From the NCBI GenBank assembly GCA_022605425.2, contig CM061248.1:992001-1056000 (forward strand): 64,000 nt of DNA, written 5' to 3'. This DNA comes from Hamiltosporidium tvaerminnensis (lineage: Eukaryota > Microsporidia > Dubosqiidae). Shown here piece after piece: positions 24,234-35,615 of the stretch. The notes under the pieces are model-generated. The model ran no database searches. It saw only the letters and a list, made by a program, of their open reading frames with translations, and was not told the DNA's origin. Every line of letters begins with the position of its first letter. Position 1 is the first letter of the stretch. Both the position numbers and the translations under genes were made by a program.

Positions 24234-25854
24234 AAATTTTAGAAAAAAAATACGTATTTATAGTTTTAAAATCAATTTACTATTTTAGTTTTTAGTAAAA
24301 AATTTTGATTTTTTTCAAAAAACGTCAAAAATGATTTCTCCTATCATTCAATTAATTCAAATTTTATAAAATGTTTTAGAAGTTTGTAAATTAAAAGGAG
24401 TAAGTAGGAAAAATTGTTGGTATTTCTAAACGTCAAATTTTGTTGAATAAAAATACTATTTTTAGAATTTAAATGAACGAATATTTCTTTTGATTTTCGA
24501 TTGTTATTTGTAGTTTTAAGAATCAATAATTGACTGTTACTTAGATTTCAGCTAAGTTTTATATTACTAATTAAACAAAAATTAAGTTCTTTTATTTTTT
24601 GCAGAATTTCACTTAATAAAAAATACGAAATTTGATTATTTTTAGAATCAGAATGATATTTCTTAAAATGACAGTTTTAATTTGTTTTGAATTTGTATCG
24701 AATGGCAAAAAATGGTATAAAAAATGTAAAGAAAGTTGATAAAATGCAATGGTATAGATTTTATGTTCTCGAAACGTAAATTTAACAAATGAATAAAACA
24801 AGTCTTTAGGAAATATACCAAATATATTTTTAAACAAAATTTTAATATTTTTTTTAATGACCTAGTTTTACTAAGAATTTTCTATTTTGTTTATATATTA
24901 AAAGTATTTTTTCATGTTTACTCACATTTATTAATTTTAAATTTAGATTTGTTTAATTACATTTCTTGAGCTAATTTCAATTCAGTAATTATAAACGTTA
25001 TTAAGACATTTTTTCGAGAAGTAAAATTCGAGACTTTAAACAGAATTTTAAATGCTTTTGTTAGCGTTTCGAAGATCATAGTTATGCGAGAACTAAAATA
25101 AGATTATAAAATTACACAAAAACTCAAACAAGACGGGATAAGAATGTCAACGAAGAAACATTAAAAATATTCGCTATTAAACTTATTAGATATAATATAA
25201 CTTTGTAAAATTAAGAAGTATTTATAGACTTGTTCGTATATTCAGAATACTATCTTTTCTTAAAAAACACTTTTCATAAATTCAAGTCTCGGTACGTATA
25301 GACAGCTAAAAAGTTCTAGATATTTGTATTACTGTGATTTTTTAAAAAAACAATTGTTTATTTTGTGGCAGAAATTAGATGGATAATAACCAAAGAGCAA
25401 AAATCGCCCAAATAAAACGAATCAAAAATTATTTTTAAAGAAAGCATAAAGAAGAGTTATGAATTTTAAAATATTATGATGATTTATTTTTATATTGGCA
25501 GGTTTAATTTACCACAAAAGATGCTTATGTTTTGAAAATATTTTAAAGAGGACTAGAAAGAACGAAGAACATACCTTTTCTTTATAATTAGTTTTTTGAC
25601 AACTGTTAGATAGTTCAATTTTCTTAAAAAAACTAACATAATTTTCTACAGGTAGCATATTCTATATTTTTTTAATATTGACACAGTTTTGAGGTTTACT
25701 CACGACTGTACTTTAACAAAATATCATTATTCCATAAGTAACATAAATTATAAACCTTCTAATCCTAAAAATCTGTAAAATTCAATAAACAAACAGGGAA
25801 AGTGCCTAAAGTTTGTTAATTTTTGTTGCTTTAGTGTTTCCTATTACCAAATCA
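24234..25854. other. Spacer upstream of LRR copy 1, no gene
   Basis: Duplicated at 40,547-42,164. It holds the presumed promoter side of the LRR gene. The first ~70 bp next to the start codon are identical in both blocks. Small reverse ORFs at 24,344-24,526 and 24,613-24,837 have counterparts only partly conserved in block 2 and look non-coding. Confidence 0.5.
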
Positions 25855-26345
25855 AACCTGGGTTACTCCCAGGATTTTAAATCCCTCTTATCACTCTATG
25901 AAACGGAAACTGATAAATTTTCAGCTAAAATATATCTTGGAAGTTTTTAAAGTTTACCAGACGCTGCAAGGTCATATCAAGAGGTATATCCTAGTAAGTG
26001 GCTTTACAAATTATCATCAAAATTCACCCCTGCACGAGCCTTGGCCGTCCTTCTGTAATACCGCTCACTGGTGTTTTCTACTTTTTCAAGTTTAGTATTA
26101 GTGTAGTTTAAAAAGGTGAGTTGTTAGCCTTAAGTCCAATCCGGGGGACCGGTCCTTTTTAGTCGCCTCTTACACAAGCAGAGTATATTCTAAGCCAATT
26201 CTTTCCCGGCATTGTGGGGGAAACTATCTTTAAAAGCTCTATAAAATATATACATTTCTGCGTTTCTTTGTCTCTCTTTCTCCTAATCTAAAGGAGGAAG
26301 GCTAGGTCTCTATGCTTATACAATTTAATTACCATAAAGTTCAAT
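25855..26345 (+). repeat. Composite repeat: diverged family A with inverted family B inside
   Basis: The left part (CAGCTAAAATATATCTTGGA through AGGTATATCCTAGTAAGTGG) is a diverged version of the inverted-repeat arm at 1-472 (CTAGCTAAGATATATTTCAG through AGGTATAACCTGCTACTTAG). The right part (GGAGGAAGGCTAGGTCTCTA) matches GAGCAAGGCTAGGTTTCCAT of the same arm. Between them, about 26,100-26,225, sits the reverse complement of the 5' part of family B (agaggcgactaaaaaggacc, gccgggaaagaattggctta). The arrangement fits insertion of one repeat into another. It is duplicated at 42,165-42,655. A short forward ORF here is not considered coding. Confidence 0.65.
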
Positions 26346-28928
26346 TGTTTTCTTCATTTTATTTTATAAAAAAAATACAAACCATGCTTTTAGAAAAAAG
26401 TTTTTGCATTTTGTAGACTTTCTCCTCTATATAGTTTTTTATAAAATACCGAATATTAAGTGTAATTATCATTCTAAAAAAAATCTTTAGATATCATTTT
26501 TGCATGTTTCAAATACAAATTTCATCAGATTGTTTTGAAAAGTGTTATTCTCGACACAATCTTAAAAATAATATAAATATTTTTCTAAAATAGTAAGAAG
26601 AAGATAAATATTTGTGTTCAGCTTACACGAAATTACTATAAAAAGACCAGAACTAATAGTTTTTTTGCTGTATTCTTATAAAAAAAGGAATAATTTGCGA
26701 ATGATTTTTTTTATTAATTCTATTTCTTTTAACACTTGCTCCATTGGTCTTAAGCTAGGTGGTTTTTATTTTATTCTTATATTTGATTAAAAATGAATAG
26801 TAACCCATAGCATTAGAATGACGTTTTTTTTTGGATGATTTAACAAGAAAACGACACTAAAGACTGGTTTTCTATAAATTCTTATATTGACTTGCAAGTA
26901 CGCAATTCGACTGGTAGTTAATCTGATGATAAATAAAATGCATTCTCTCCTGCTTGGCTTAATATTTCTAGTTTTCAGATCTAAAGTCTGGGGTTTTGAT
27001 TAATTTGCTAGGCTGTTCGTGCTTATCAAAAAAATAACATAGCATTTTGGTTTAGTATTTTTTAAACAGATTTTTATCATTACCTACAATAGAAATTATT
27101 GTATAATATTAAATTATCAAAAAAAACTTTGTGGCTTTGGTCTTATGAGATATAGAGATCACTTCTTTTATGACTTTACGTTGTTTTAGTTGTTCTTGAA
27201 CTACTAAGTAAACGCTCCTTTATTTTTTTTTATTTAAAATCTAGTGGTGTACTTTACTGTGATCTCGTTTTATTTTTATATTAGATTGTTTCTTTCTTTA
27301 TGGATGGAATACATTCCACGGGGGATTAGAGCTTCGTTAAGGATAGGCGCCCCGGAGACATGTCTTCTTTTGATTGGCAAGGCTTCGGCAAAACATAAAC
27401 TTTCTTTTTAAAAGATTAAGAGCGTATTACCAGCAAAAAAACCTGCATTTCAGAAACAAAATTTGATATTCTTTTTAGCTAATGCGTTATATTTTCTTAT
27501 TTCCCTAATTTAACTTAATATTCGTACCGACAAAACAAAATGGATAATGAATACAGAAAGGAAAAACAGAAGTGGTGTTGTTCTCTTTATGTAGTAATAC
27601 CAATTTTTGTCTGAGGAAACTACATATCTTGCGAATCAATAGTATCAAATGCTTCTTCTTAAACTTATAATTCTCTGAATCTCGGAATAGTCTGTAAATT
27701 TTAGGAATGAAATTTAAAGCTTAAAAACGAGGATGTAAATTCCAATATAATTTATTATATAAATTAAGAGCTGGACAAGATGTAAGATACATAAAATTTT
27801 TATGTAACAATATTTTTTGGGAAACATGGTAAACTAATTAAAGAACTAGAATTATTAAAATCTTATCAAAAAATAAATCATGGAGATATTGCCTTAAAGG
27901 TTTCAATACATTTTAAAATTTATTTATCTCCAAACACAGTAGCAAGAAGATTTATGGACATTACATTCAATATAAATCAGACCTTTGGATAGTTTTATTT
28001 GGCTGTGGATGGGCTAAATGATATTCTAAATATTACTGAAAATTTATTTTATTCTAAATTTTATTGACAAATAGAAGGTTTGTAAAGAACCATTAGATGT
28101 TTTTAGCATTCAAAGCACGTCCAATAGACAAGATATTTTTGATCAAGTCGAAAAATCATAGAAGGTGATATTCAAATCATATTACAACTAAATAAGGAAA
28201 GATATAATGCGAGGAAATATGTCTTTGTTACTCTTATATTTTCAATCAGGAGATTAAGATAATTCAAAATCATTTATAATACATTTATTATTTCCAAAAA
28301 ATCGTTATATGGAGTATACTTGAAACTGTTACGGCTTATATACCAGTCATTTAACCTTCAACTATATAGAATTGCACGTACACATAACTCGTCAATTACG
28401 TGAGTAAATTTAGGAAATTTCCGAAGATGATTTACAACAGATTAGTTTGGTTCGCTAACTTGCCGTACAAAACTTTATATACAGTTTTAAAGTTATTGCA
28501 ATCATTCAAATTTTTTCTTAAATGAATTAGCTTCTTTCTGATTCACAAAGCAATAAATGAGTATAAAGTTGTTTTTTTGTACGGATTTAACTGAATTATT
28601 GAAGCATTATAATTTTAAATCACAAAGAAATAAAAAAAGACAGAACCCGAATTTTAAATCATATTTAAAGATTCTATCAACATAGTCTTTTTACGCGAAG
28701 GATCGAACAAATTTCATATTCATTTTAATAGGTGCGCAATATTTAGTAAAAAAAAATGAAGCTGTTTATAAGACCTGTAATAAAAACTTTAGATAGTTTG
28801 AAAATATATTTTGATAGAGTTTTTCTGGTTTCATTTTGCAAAAAAATTATATTTAAATTCTTTAAATCTCTTTTCGGCTGATCTTGAAAGGCTAGTACCG
28901 GAGTTTAATTGTAACTAATAGATATGCA
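26346..28928. other. AT-rich spacer in block 1, no confident gene
   Basis: Duplicated at 42,656-45,248. A GC-richer patch at about 27,305-27,400 contains AGAGCTTCGTTAAGGATAGG and is mostly conserved between blocks, but it does not fold into a tRNA by eye. At 27,830-27,950 one frame reads GKLIKELELLKSYQKIN in both blocks and could be a remnant of an unknown gene. Nothing is firm enough to call. Confidence 0.4.
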
Positions 28929-29117
28929 ATGCACAAATTCTTTTTAAAAAAATATTTGAATTCAAAATTAATTGAATTGTATAAGAGTCTTTTAACTTCG
29001 TATTTACACCAAGTCCATACATTTTCTCACAGTTTTATTTCCGCTTTTAACAAAATCTATCTATCCGAAGAAACATTCCTTAAAATAAAATATACAAAAA
29101 TGTTCAAAGCTAAATAA
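28929..29117 (+). CDS. Small ORF, 62 aa, preserved in both blocks (copy 1)
   Basis: An ATG frame of 62 codons, Lys-rich, beginning MHKFFLKKYLNSKLIELYKS and ending YTKMFKAK. The copy at 45,249-45,437 differs by one residue (Phe to Leu near the end). The surrounding ~800 bp are also almost identical between blocks, so preservation may reflect recent gene conversion rather than selection. There is no hydrophobic leader and no known domain. The LINE relic begins about 250 bp downstream. It may be a chance ORF. Confidence 0.3.
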   Translation: MHKFFLKKYLNSKLIELYKSLLTSYLHQVHTFSHSFISAFNKIYLSEETFLKIKYTKMFKAK

Positions 29118-29369
29118 GAGACAAACACTTGGTCTTTTTATTGATTATTTCTCCAATAAATTTAACTGAATTTATTACATGTTGGTAACTTCTTAACTAT
29201 ATCAATTTCTAAAAAAATATGCTATTATTTTTTGTTATTATATTTTTTGACTTGAAATGATGAAAAATATTATTAATTGTTTAAAAAATGTAGAAAACCA
29301 TTAAATTGTCTTTTATTACAACTTCTTCATAAAAAACCAAAATATTTTCTTTCTTTGTATTAATTTTTG

Positions 29370-31190
29370 TATGTATTTCTTTTTATTGTGTATTGATCTA
29401 TGGAGCCGAAAGCTTAATAAAAAAACCCAAAGATGACATTAAAGACAGATGCAGAATCCCGTGCGGCATAGTAATATTATTATTTGAGGATCTCGGTTAC
29501 CTGAAAAAGATGAACAAACATTGAAGGAAATGACGGAAGAGGTGAATGAACAATATACGATTAGAAATAAACAAAGAGAAATCGGCTATAAAAAACCCGT
29601 GATGTGAAGATACAGCCACTCTTTTTCAATGAAAAGGTGTTTCAAAATACTCAAGAACAAAAGAATATAGCAGAGGAATCTTAAGAAGTATGTCGTTCGA
29701 GGAAGTACAATAAAACATAAATTCCGAGTAGAAAAACTTTTTTGCAACAAAATTGAATGCTAAAAAATTATTTTTGGCAAAATATCAACATCCGATATCG
29801 TCAACCTACTACCAAATAGAAGTACCTTGTCTTGATCAACTGACTTCTTTTAGTTAGATTATGAAGTGCGTGCACTGCTAGTACAGAATCAATACATCTA
29901 CGCCTAGGATGTAAATAACTTCTATACTTTCCCCGTAAAGAACTATGAAGAAGTTTATATAGTGTAGACTTAAAAGGAATATGATTTTGCAACACTTGAA
30001 TTGTCTTGAAAAACATAAAAATACATCGACCAGAAGCGCAGCAATTCTAAAGGTTGAAAATAATTATAAAACCCACTTTTCACTAAAAAAACTTTTTAAA
30101 AATTAAATACGAGTTGGAAGAAGAAGTCACAAAGAAGAATTTGGAAGAAGCTCAACTAGCTAACCTATATAACGAAATCAAAAACCGAAAACTACATTCA
30201 ATGCTATAAAGCTAGTAATAACGAGCTTGTAAGTGTGAATGACTCTTCAAGATGGTTAAAGAAAGGAAGTATAAGACCACCTGATCAAGCAGTGTTCTGT
30301 TCTATATAAGATAGAAGTAGATTGCCGGAGTACCGAAGGTATTTCACACGCAGCAACTAAATATGTCTAACGGTAGACTTCTTAGCAACAAGATGCGAGA
30401 AAAAGCTAGAGTGACTATACTAGACCAAAAAATGAAGTTTCACAATGCAAATACTTAATCCTACTAAATAAATATTTATTCAAGTCTTTAAAACAAATTA
30501 TGAGTCCCTCGGTGTAAAAATTTTTTTAATAATGAACATGCAGAGGTAAAAGTGAACACTAGAATAAAAACAGATGTCAAGATTGGTGTAACAGACCCGA
30601 CATATTTATTATTGACAAGAGGAAGAATAAGATAACCCTCATTAAAGCAGGAATCCCACTAAAACCTTTTCAAATAGTTGAAAAGGAGAAACTTTAGAAG
30701 TACGAACTATTAGCAAATAAGTTCGCCATCATTCATAAATGTAGTATAGAGATAATTCCTTATGTGATGACTTGGAACGATATTGGAACAAAATACCAAG
30801 ATGTTTTTAAAAGACTACAAATACACATGAATGTAGAGGCAGGTATGCAATCTATAGTACTCAAAAAGCGGTCGAAAAAATTTCTTTTGGTCGACGATGA
30901 GGACTTGAATACGGACCAAATGCCAAAGAAGCTAGGAAAAGGCATCATTACGTGTTATTTAAGGAGCTATGATGCATAAAAAACCAACACATCCTTTAAA
31001 GCGAGTAGACAACGAGGAAGATGGTGTTAAAACGGAAATTAGAAAAAGTCTTTTACCCCTTATTTCAGATAGCAAAACCACAGTAGAGAAATACAATTAA
31101 TGCAAATGAAAACTCGTATTTAGAGGAAAAGATGGAAGATGTTGAAATAGTAAAAATAATTATTTAAAAGACAAAATTTGTTAACCCAGA
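29370..31190 (+). mobile_element. Old LINE relic (block 1)
   Basis: The relic starts near TTGATCTATGGAGCCGAAAG, equivalent to the MDPLSRKLNEKY part of the reverse transcriptase, and runs to a recognisable LINE 3' end (GTTAACCCAGAATTTTATT, about 31,180-31,195). Landmarks in order: SRKLN, TDAES and the FIDD-box region reading FEDL here (FDDL in block 2), the zinc-knuckle region, RPDIFIIDKRKNKITLIKAG-like endonuclease residues, and DEDLN near the C-terminus. Many frameshifts and stops; clearly older than the LINE at 31,829-35,615. The two LINEs stand tail to tail with segment-P sequence between them. Confidence 0.85.
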
Positions 31191-31196
31191 ATTTTA

Positions 31197-31828
31197 TTGT
31201 ATAAATGTATATCTCAAATTACTTTATTATAAAAATAATTTACGACAAACCTAATTTGCTATATTATATTCTAAGTTAGTATCGAATTTTATCAATTAAT
31301 ATCTTTTGAATATATGTCGTTCAAATTTACTTTTTTTATTTATGTAGAAAGAAATACAATATTTTTTTTTATCAAGTACAAATTATAAAAAATAATCTCT
31401 AAATAAAATATTAAGTAATCGATCGGTAATGGGTGGAGGTTTATTGTAAGAGTTTACGTGATTTGTTGGCAAACCAACCAAATAAGTTCATTTTATATTG
31501 AAATCCTCCTGTTCCTACATATACATTCATTCTGCTACAATGTAGATTTAGAGAAATTTAGATGTGTATAATCTTATCGAATAACGTTATAGTTTATTTC
31601 AAAAACTATAAAAAGTCAAAAATTGGTTTATTAAGAGAATATGTAAATTGATTTAGATTTAAAATTTATTTGCTTAAACATTACATGGTTGTGTTGGGCT
31701 GAAAACTTAACCAATCCAAAGAAAAATAATTTGGAAAACCTGTTTTTTTTGAAAAATTATGATTCATTTTAGATTGTGTTTCTTACATAATGAAGAAGCG
31801 AGCTATTAAAAAATATGCATGGCGACAT
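31197..31828 (+). repeat. Left half of segment P (block 1 copy), ending in LINE target site
   Basis: Nearly the same as 47,530-48,145, and more distantly related to 19,720-20,200. Its last 13 bases, TGCATGGCGACAT at 31,816-31,828, are the target-site sequence next to the LINE 3' end. In this block the other side of segment P (the 93-codon-gene side) is missing beyond the LINE. Confidence 0.7.
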
Positions 31829-31871
31829 TTTTATTTAATAAAATTCTGGGTTAAAATATTTTTTACCATTT

Positions 31872-34800
31872 TTACATGTTTTCTTCTACCTCTTTGACCA
31901 CTTTTGTCTCTTCTTCCAAATCCGACTCTTCATTTATGTTATTGGTCGGTTCCTCTAAAGTGGTTTCTCCTTGTAAAATAAAGGGGGCTTTATATTTTGG
32001 TTTAAAATTTTTGGCACCATCTTCCTCTGTTTTCGCTTCTTTTAAAGGGGGTATTGGTTCCTCATGCATCTCTGATCTCATAATAACACCCATTGACGCT
32101 CTCTCCCAGCTCTCTTCGGCATTTAGTCCTGACTCAAGTCCTCTTCGTCGATCAAAGGAAATTGTTTCGACTGTTTTCTTAAGTACTATAGACTGAATGT
32201 ATGCCTCTACATTCATGGGTATTTCTAGTCTTTTAAGATGTGATTTATGGTATTTTGTCACAATACCGTCCCAGGTCATCACATAAGGGATTATCTCAAC
32301 ACTACACTTATAAATAAGACCCAACTCATTGGCTAGCAGGTCATACTTCCTAAGTTTTTCAGTTTCAACTATTTGAAGTGAATCTTGGGAAGTGATTCCT
32401 ACTTCAATGAGCGTTATCTTATTTTTCTTCTTATCTAAAATAAATATGTCCGGTCTGTTATTCCGAATTTTAACATCAGTTTTAATTCTGGTGTCCACTC
32501 TTATCTCTGCATACTCATTATCAAGAATTTCGTGAACTGAGTGACTCCTAATCCGTTTTAAAGACTTAAACTTATATCTTTTTAGAAGAAGTAGGTGTAG
32601 GCATCTAACAACTTCATTATGCCGTCTGGTGTAGTCATGGCCTAGCATTTTTTAACATCTAGTTGCTAGATGATCTACAGTCTTATCAGACTTCCCGCAA
32701 TGTTGACACACACCATCTGCTCCCCAGAATACATTTCTATCCTGGATATAGCAGAACACAGCTTCATTTCGTGGCCTAATATTTCCTCTCTTTAGCCATC
32801 TTGAAGAGTCACTAACACTCACAAGCTCATTTTTCCTTGCATTATATAACTTTGAATGGAGTTTTCGTTTTTCTATTTCGTTATATAGTTTTGCAAGTTG
32901 AGCTTCTTCTAAACTTTTCTTAGTGACTTCTTCTACCAACCTGTAATTTACTTTTAAGAAGCCTTTTATTAGTGCAAGATGGGTTTTATTATTATTCTCC
33001 ACCTTGAGGATTGCTGCTCGTCTAGTTGATATTTCTTTACTTTTTTCCAGACAATCCAAGAGTTGCAGAAGCATATGTTCGCTTCGCAACTCAACACTAT
33101 GTAGGCCTCTTCCAAGTTCTGTTCTAGGAAGATACAAACGCTCTTTACATCCTGGGCGGAGATGTATCTTTTTTTTTCACCAACACCGCACGCACTGCAT
33201 CATCTAACTTAAAGAAGTCAGCCGGTTCAAGTCGAAGTACTCCTATGTGGTAGTTGATTAACGATATCGCATGTTGATTGATTGCAGAAAATAAATTTTT
33301 TGCATTTAATCTAGTGTGACAAAGTCTTTCAACTCTTGATATAAGTTTGCTCCGTACTTCTTCAAATGAGCTACGTGTTGGAATTCCTCTGCTATCTTCT
33401 ATTATTCTTAAATATTTGTAAAACTAACACTTTCTAGAAGAGTAGCAGTATCTTCACAACACGTACATTTGTGGCTGACTCCTCTTTGTTAATCTCTAAG
33501 CCAATAACCTCTAAAAATTCCTTTGCCTCGCCTGTCATAGCATTTAATGTGGAACTGTCTTTTGCAAGGAGCTTAACATCATCAATAAACAAGAGATGAT
33601 TAGTAGAATGGGATTCTGCATCTGTTTGTACTGTAATTTTGTGTATTTTTCATTAAGCTTTCGGCTTAATGGATCCATACAAAAAACAAATAACAATAGT
33701 GACAAACTATCTCCTTGTAGAATCCCTCTATCAATCTTCTTGCTCATGATTTTTTCAGGCCCTACTGATATATCAATTTTCCATTTTGATACAATTACCT
33801 TACTAAATTTCAGGATCTAATCAGGTAAATTAAGGTTTTCAATGCATTGAGTTAAATAAGCATGATCTATTGAGTCATAAGCTTTTTTAACATCAATCCA
33901 TGTTGCCTTAAGGTTATTTCCATACTCTTTATTTAAGGCAATATTCAGTAGAGCCTGCTCTTTCGCTCCCTGCACACCTCTTACCGCCCCTAGTTGGTTC
34001 TCTGCAAGCAACCCTCGCCTTTCCACTTCAAGTTGAACGACTTTCGTTACACACTTTGTCGTTAACTTATAGAGGTTGGACATACAAGTGATTGGCCTGT
34101 AGTCAGAGCCTCTTCGTGGAATTCCTTTGGGTATCAAATAGGTAAGCCCGCAGTAAAACCAATCAGCTTGAGTTGTTCCTTCTAAACATATAACTTTCAC
34201 AATATCATAAAGATATTTGTGAAGAGTTGTAAGTTTCTTAATGAAAAAATTGTAAATACCATCAATTCCAGCAGCTTTCCAATTGGGAAGCCAATTAATG
34301 ATATTTACAAATTCATCAAGTGAAGGAAACGTAGTTGGATGATTATCTGATACAAATGGAATCAAATAATCTTCATGCGTGACCGTGTCATCATTTTTGT
34401 TCCACATTGTAGACCAAAAACTCACAATTTCATCACGACGCACCACAGGCTCGGATTCCACACGCTCAGATAACCCACGATAAAATCGACCTCGGAAAAG
34501 CTCAAACATACGATTCTCTTTTCGGAATTGCTTCCTACTTTCATGCATCGTAATTTTTTTCTCGTAAACATTCAAAGACTCATTCTTCTTAACTAAAGCC
34601 TCAGAAAGATCAGTTACGCTGCACAAGTTTAAATTAAACTCTCGCATGATTTTCTTAAGGCTCTTCGTTTTCGAAGTAATGAGCTGTTCTTGCTTACGAG
34701 CTTTCTCGAGGAGATCTTTGGAAAGTACTAACTTAGGAATTTTACTTTCTATGTTTTCCTTCCAAGCGGATCTAGGCTTCTCTTTACGTGTTGCCTCGTC

Positions 34801-35045
34801 ATAGCATACCTGCGCAGCTTGCATGATATACGCGCCACTGCAGTTATCGTTATCGGCACATAAGATTCAGCATGCTCTCCGATACTTCGATTAATAAGGT
34901 CCAAAACTTTACTGTCAACCAATTCCCTTGGAAGCTTTCTAGTTCGGACCACCACTTTTCCGATTTCGTTCTCCGTGATTTCTATGATTTTACTCAAGAA
35001 TTTATCTCTCAGGTCTATGTACTCCGTGGTGTCAGTCAGGGACAT
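31872..35045 (-). pseudogene. LINE pol (RT, CCHC knuckle, restriction-like endonuclease), block 1
   Basis: Reading from 35,045 down, a 98-codon frame is followed, after a frameshift at about 34,800, by a 335-codon frame (34,824-33,817). The latter carries a coiled, charged region and the RT N-terminal motifs: LTYLIPKGIPRRGSDYRPIT and WIDVKKAYDSIDHAYL with the motif-A aspartate. A TAG at the tryptophan after NLPD stops it. The RT palm follows in shifted frames: GILQGDSLSLLLFVFCMDP, then a one-base loss at KYTK. A 161-codon frame (33,137-32,652) ends in the knuckle CQHCGKSDKTVDHLATRC plus TAA. A 258-codon frame (32,648-31,872) holds the endonuclease (RPDIFILDKKKNKITLIEVG) and an acidic tail. 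Cannot encode a complete enzyme. Confidence 0.85.
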
Positions 35046-35615
35046 AGCTCAGTGAGACAAGTGTCGATTCTACGTCGCTCTCTATTCTCTTCTTGCCTTT
35101 TTTCACTTTCTGCCTCATTTTGTGCGAGTTTTTTAAACGCATTGATATCTAATGTGCAGCCAAATTTCTCATTATAGTACCTCAGAGTAGCGGGCCAGCC
35201 ATTTCTGGGCATTCTCTCGAACCTCTTTTGCACTGTTAGAATAGCAGATCAAGGCCATTCCTGCTCTACGACTGTGACAGTGTCAAGTATTGAGTGCAAT
35301 ACCCTCCTTCGATTCTCTTCTAGAATGGCATCTGTATGAGGTTTGTCATGCCGTTGGCTGGTCCAAGCGCAGTGGCATAAGTACCAGAAGACGAGGGTAT
35401 GGTGTCTACCAAGCAGACTGGACTAGTCTGGCAACTACTGCTTGGTGGTTGGTGGGTGGTTTCATGGAAGGTCAGTGGAGGTGGAAGCCTCTGGGATAAC
35501 GTTGCTACATCTACATCACACATCAAAATCTCTCCTGCGCTGTTCGCCAAGTTGTTTACAGTTTTTATTTTTTCCTTTTTATATTTTCGCTGTCTATTTT
35601 TTTCCTTCTACCCAT
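35036..35615 (-). pseudogene. LINE N-terminal (ORF1-like) region, divergent subtype
   Basis: It begins MGRRKKIDSENIKRKK, then is frameshifted into a Pro/Ser/Thr-rich stretch (35,550-35,320; LPPPLTFHETTHQPPSSSC) and, in further frames, the conserved block RFERMPRNGW followed by RYYNEKFGC and KLAQNEAESEKRQEEN. The same order (start MGRKK, Pro-rich linker, RFERMPRNGW block) occurs at 51,352-51,948 in block 2, but sequences differ strongly upstream of 35,135. The final frame ends ELCP and overlaps the downstream ATG frame by ten bases. The RNA-binding or Gag-like role sometimes assigned to such regions is not demonstrated by any motif here. Confidence 0.7.

Larger units (their letters stand above)
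23142..35135 (+). repeat. ~12 kb direct segmental duplication, block 1
   Basis: The block corresponds base for base, with few small indels, to 39,459-51,451 at a constant offset of about 16,313-16,320. Contents in order: truncated LRR gene (-), AT-rich spacer, composite SINE-like repeat, spacer, 62-codon ORF, old LINE relic (+), left half of segment P, younger LINE (-). The left edge coincides with the 3' tail of the forward LINE. The right edge lies inside the younger LINE, where near identity to block 2 stops abruptly at about 35,135. Divergence is uneven, with near-identical tracts beside tracts with many differences. Confidence 0.9.
31829..35615 (-). mobile_element. LINE, near full length, chimeric 5' end (block 1)
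   Basis: The 3' terminus at 31,829 ends CCCAGAATTTTATTAAATAAAAA-like, next to TGCATGGCGACAT. The 5' terminus is at the ATG 35,613-35,615 (ATGGGTAGAAGG), with no visible untranslated leader. From 31,829 to about 35,135 it is very similar to the LINE of block 2; from 35,135 to 35,615 it is only moderately similar. The target-site duplication is absent on the 5' side, where decayed UBA1 sequence begins immediately. It is degenerate, with shared and private stops and frameshifts (see its reading frames). Confidence 0.9.

Noticed and set aside
25898-26095. 65-codon forward ORF, and its 100-codon counterpart at 42,118-42,420
   Set aside because: They lie in the composite repeat, differ in length through indels between blocks, and have no domain.
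27305-27400. GC-richer conserved patch considered as a structured RNA or tRNA
   Set aside because: No cloverleaf or A/B-box spacing could be drawn, and the block 2 copy has changes within the would-be stems.
29801-30016. Reverse ORF of 71 codons
   Set aside because: Antisense of the forward LINE relic.
31876-32196. Ser-rich 106-codon forward ORF, also at 48,193-48,513 and on the reverse strand at 22,779-23,099
   Set aside because: Antisense of the acidic C-terminal tail of the LINE endonuclease frame; conserved only because the LINE is repeated.
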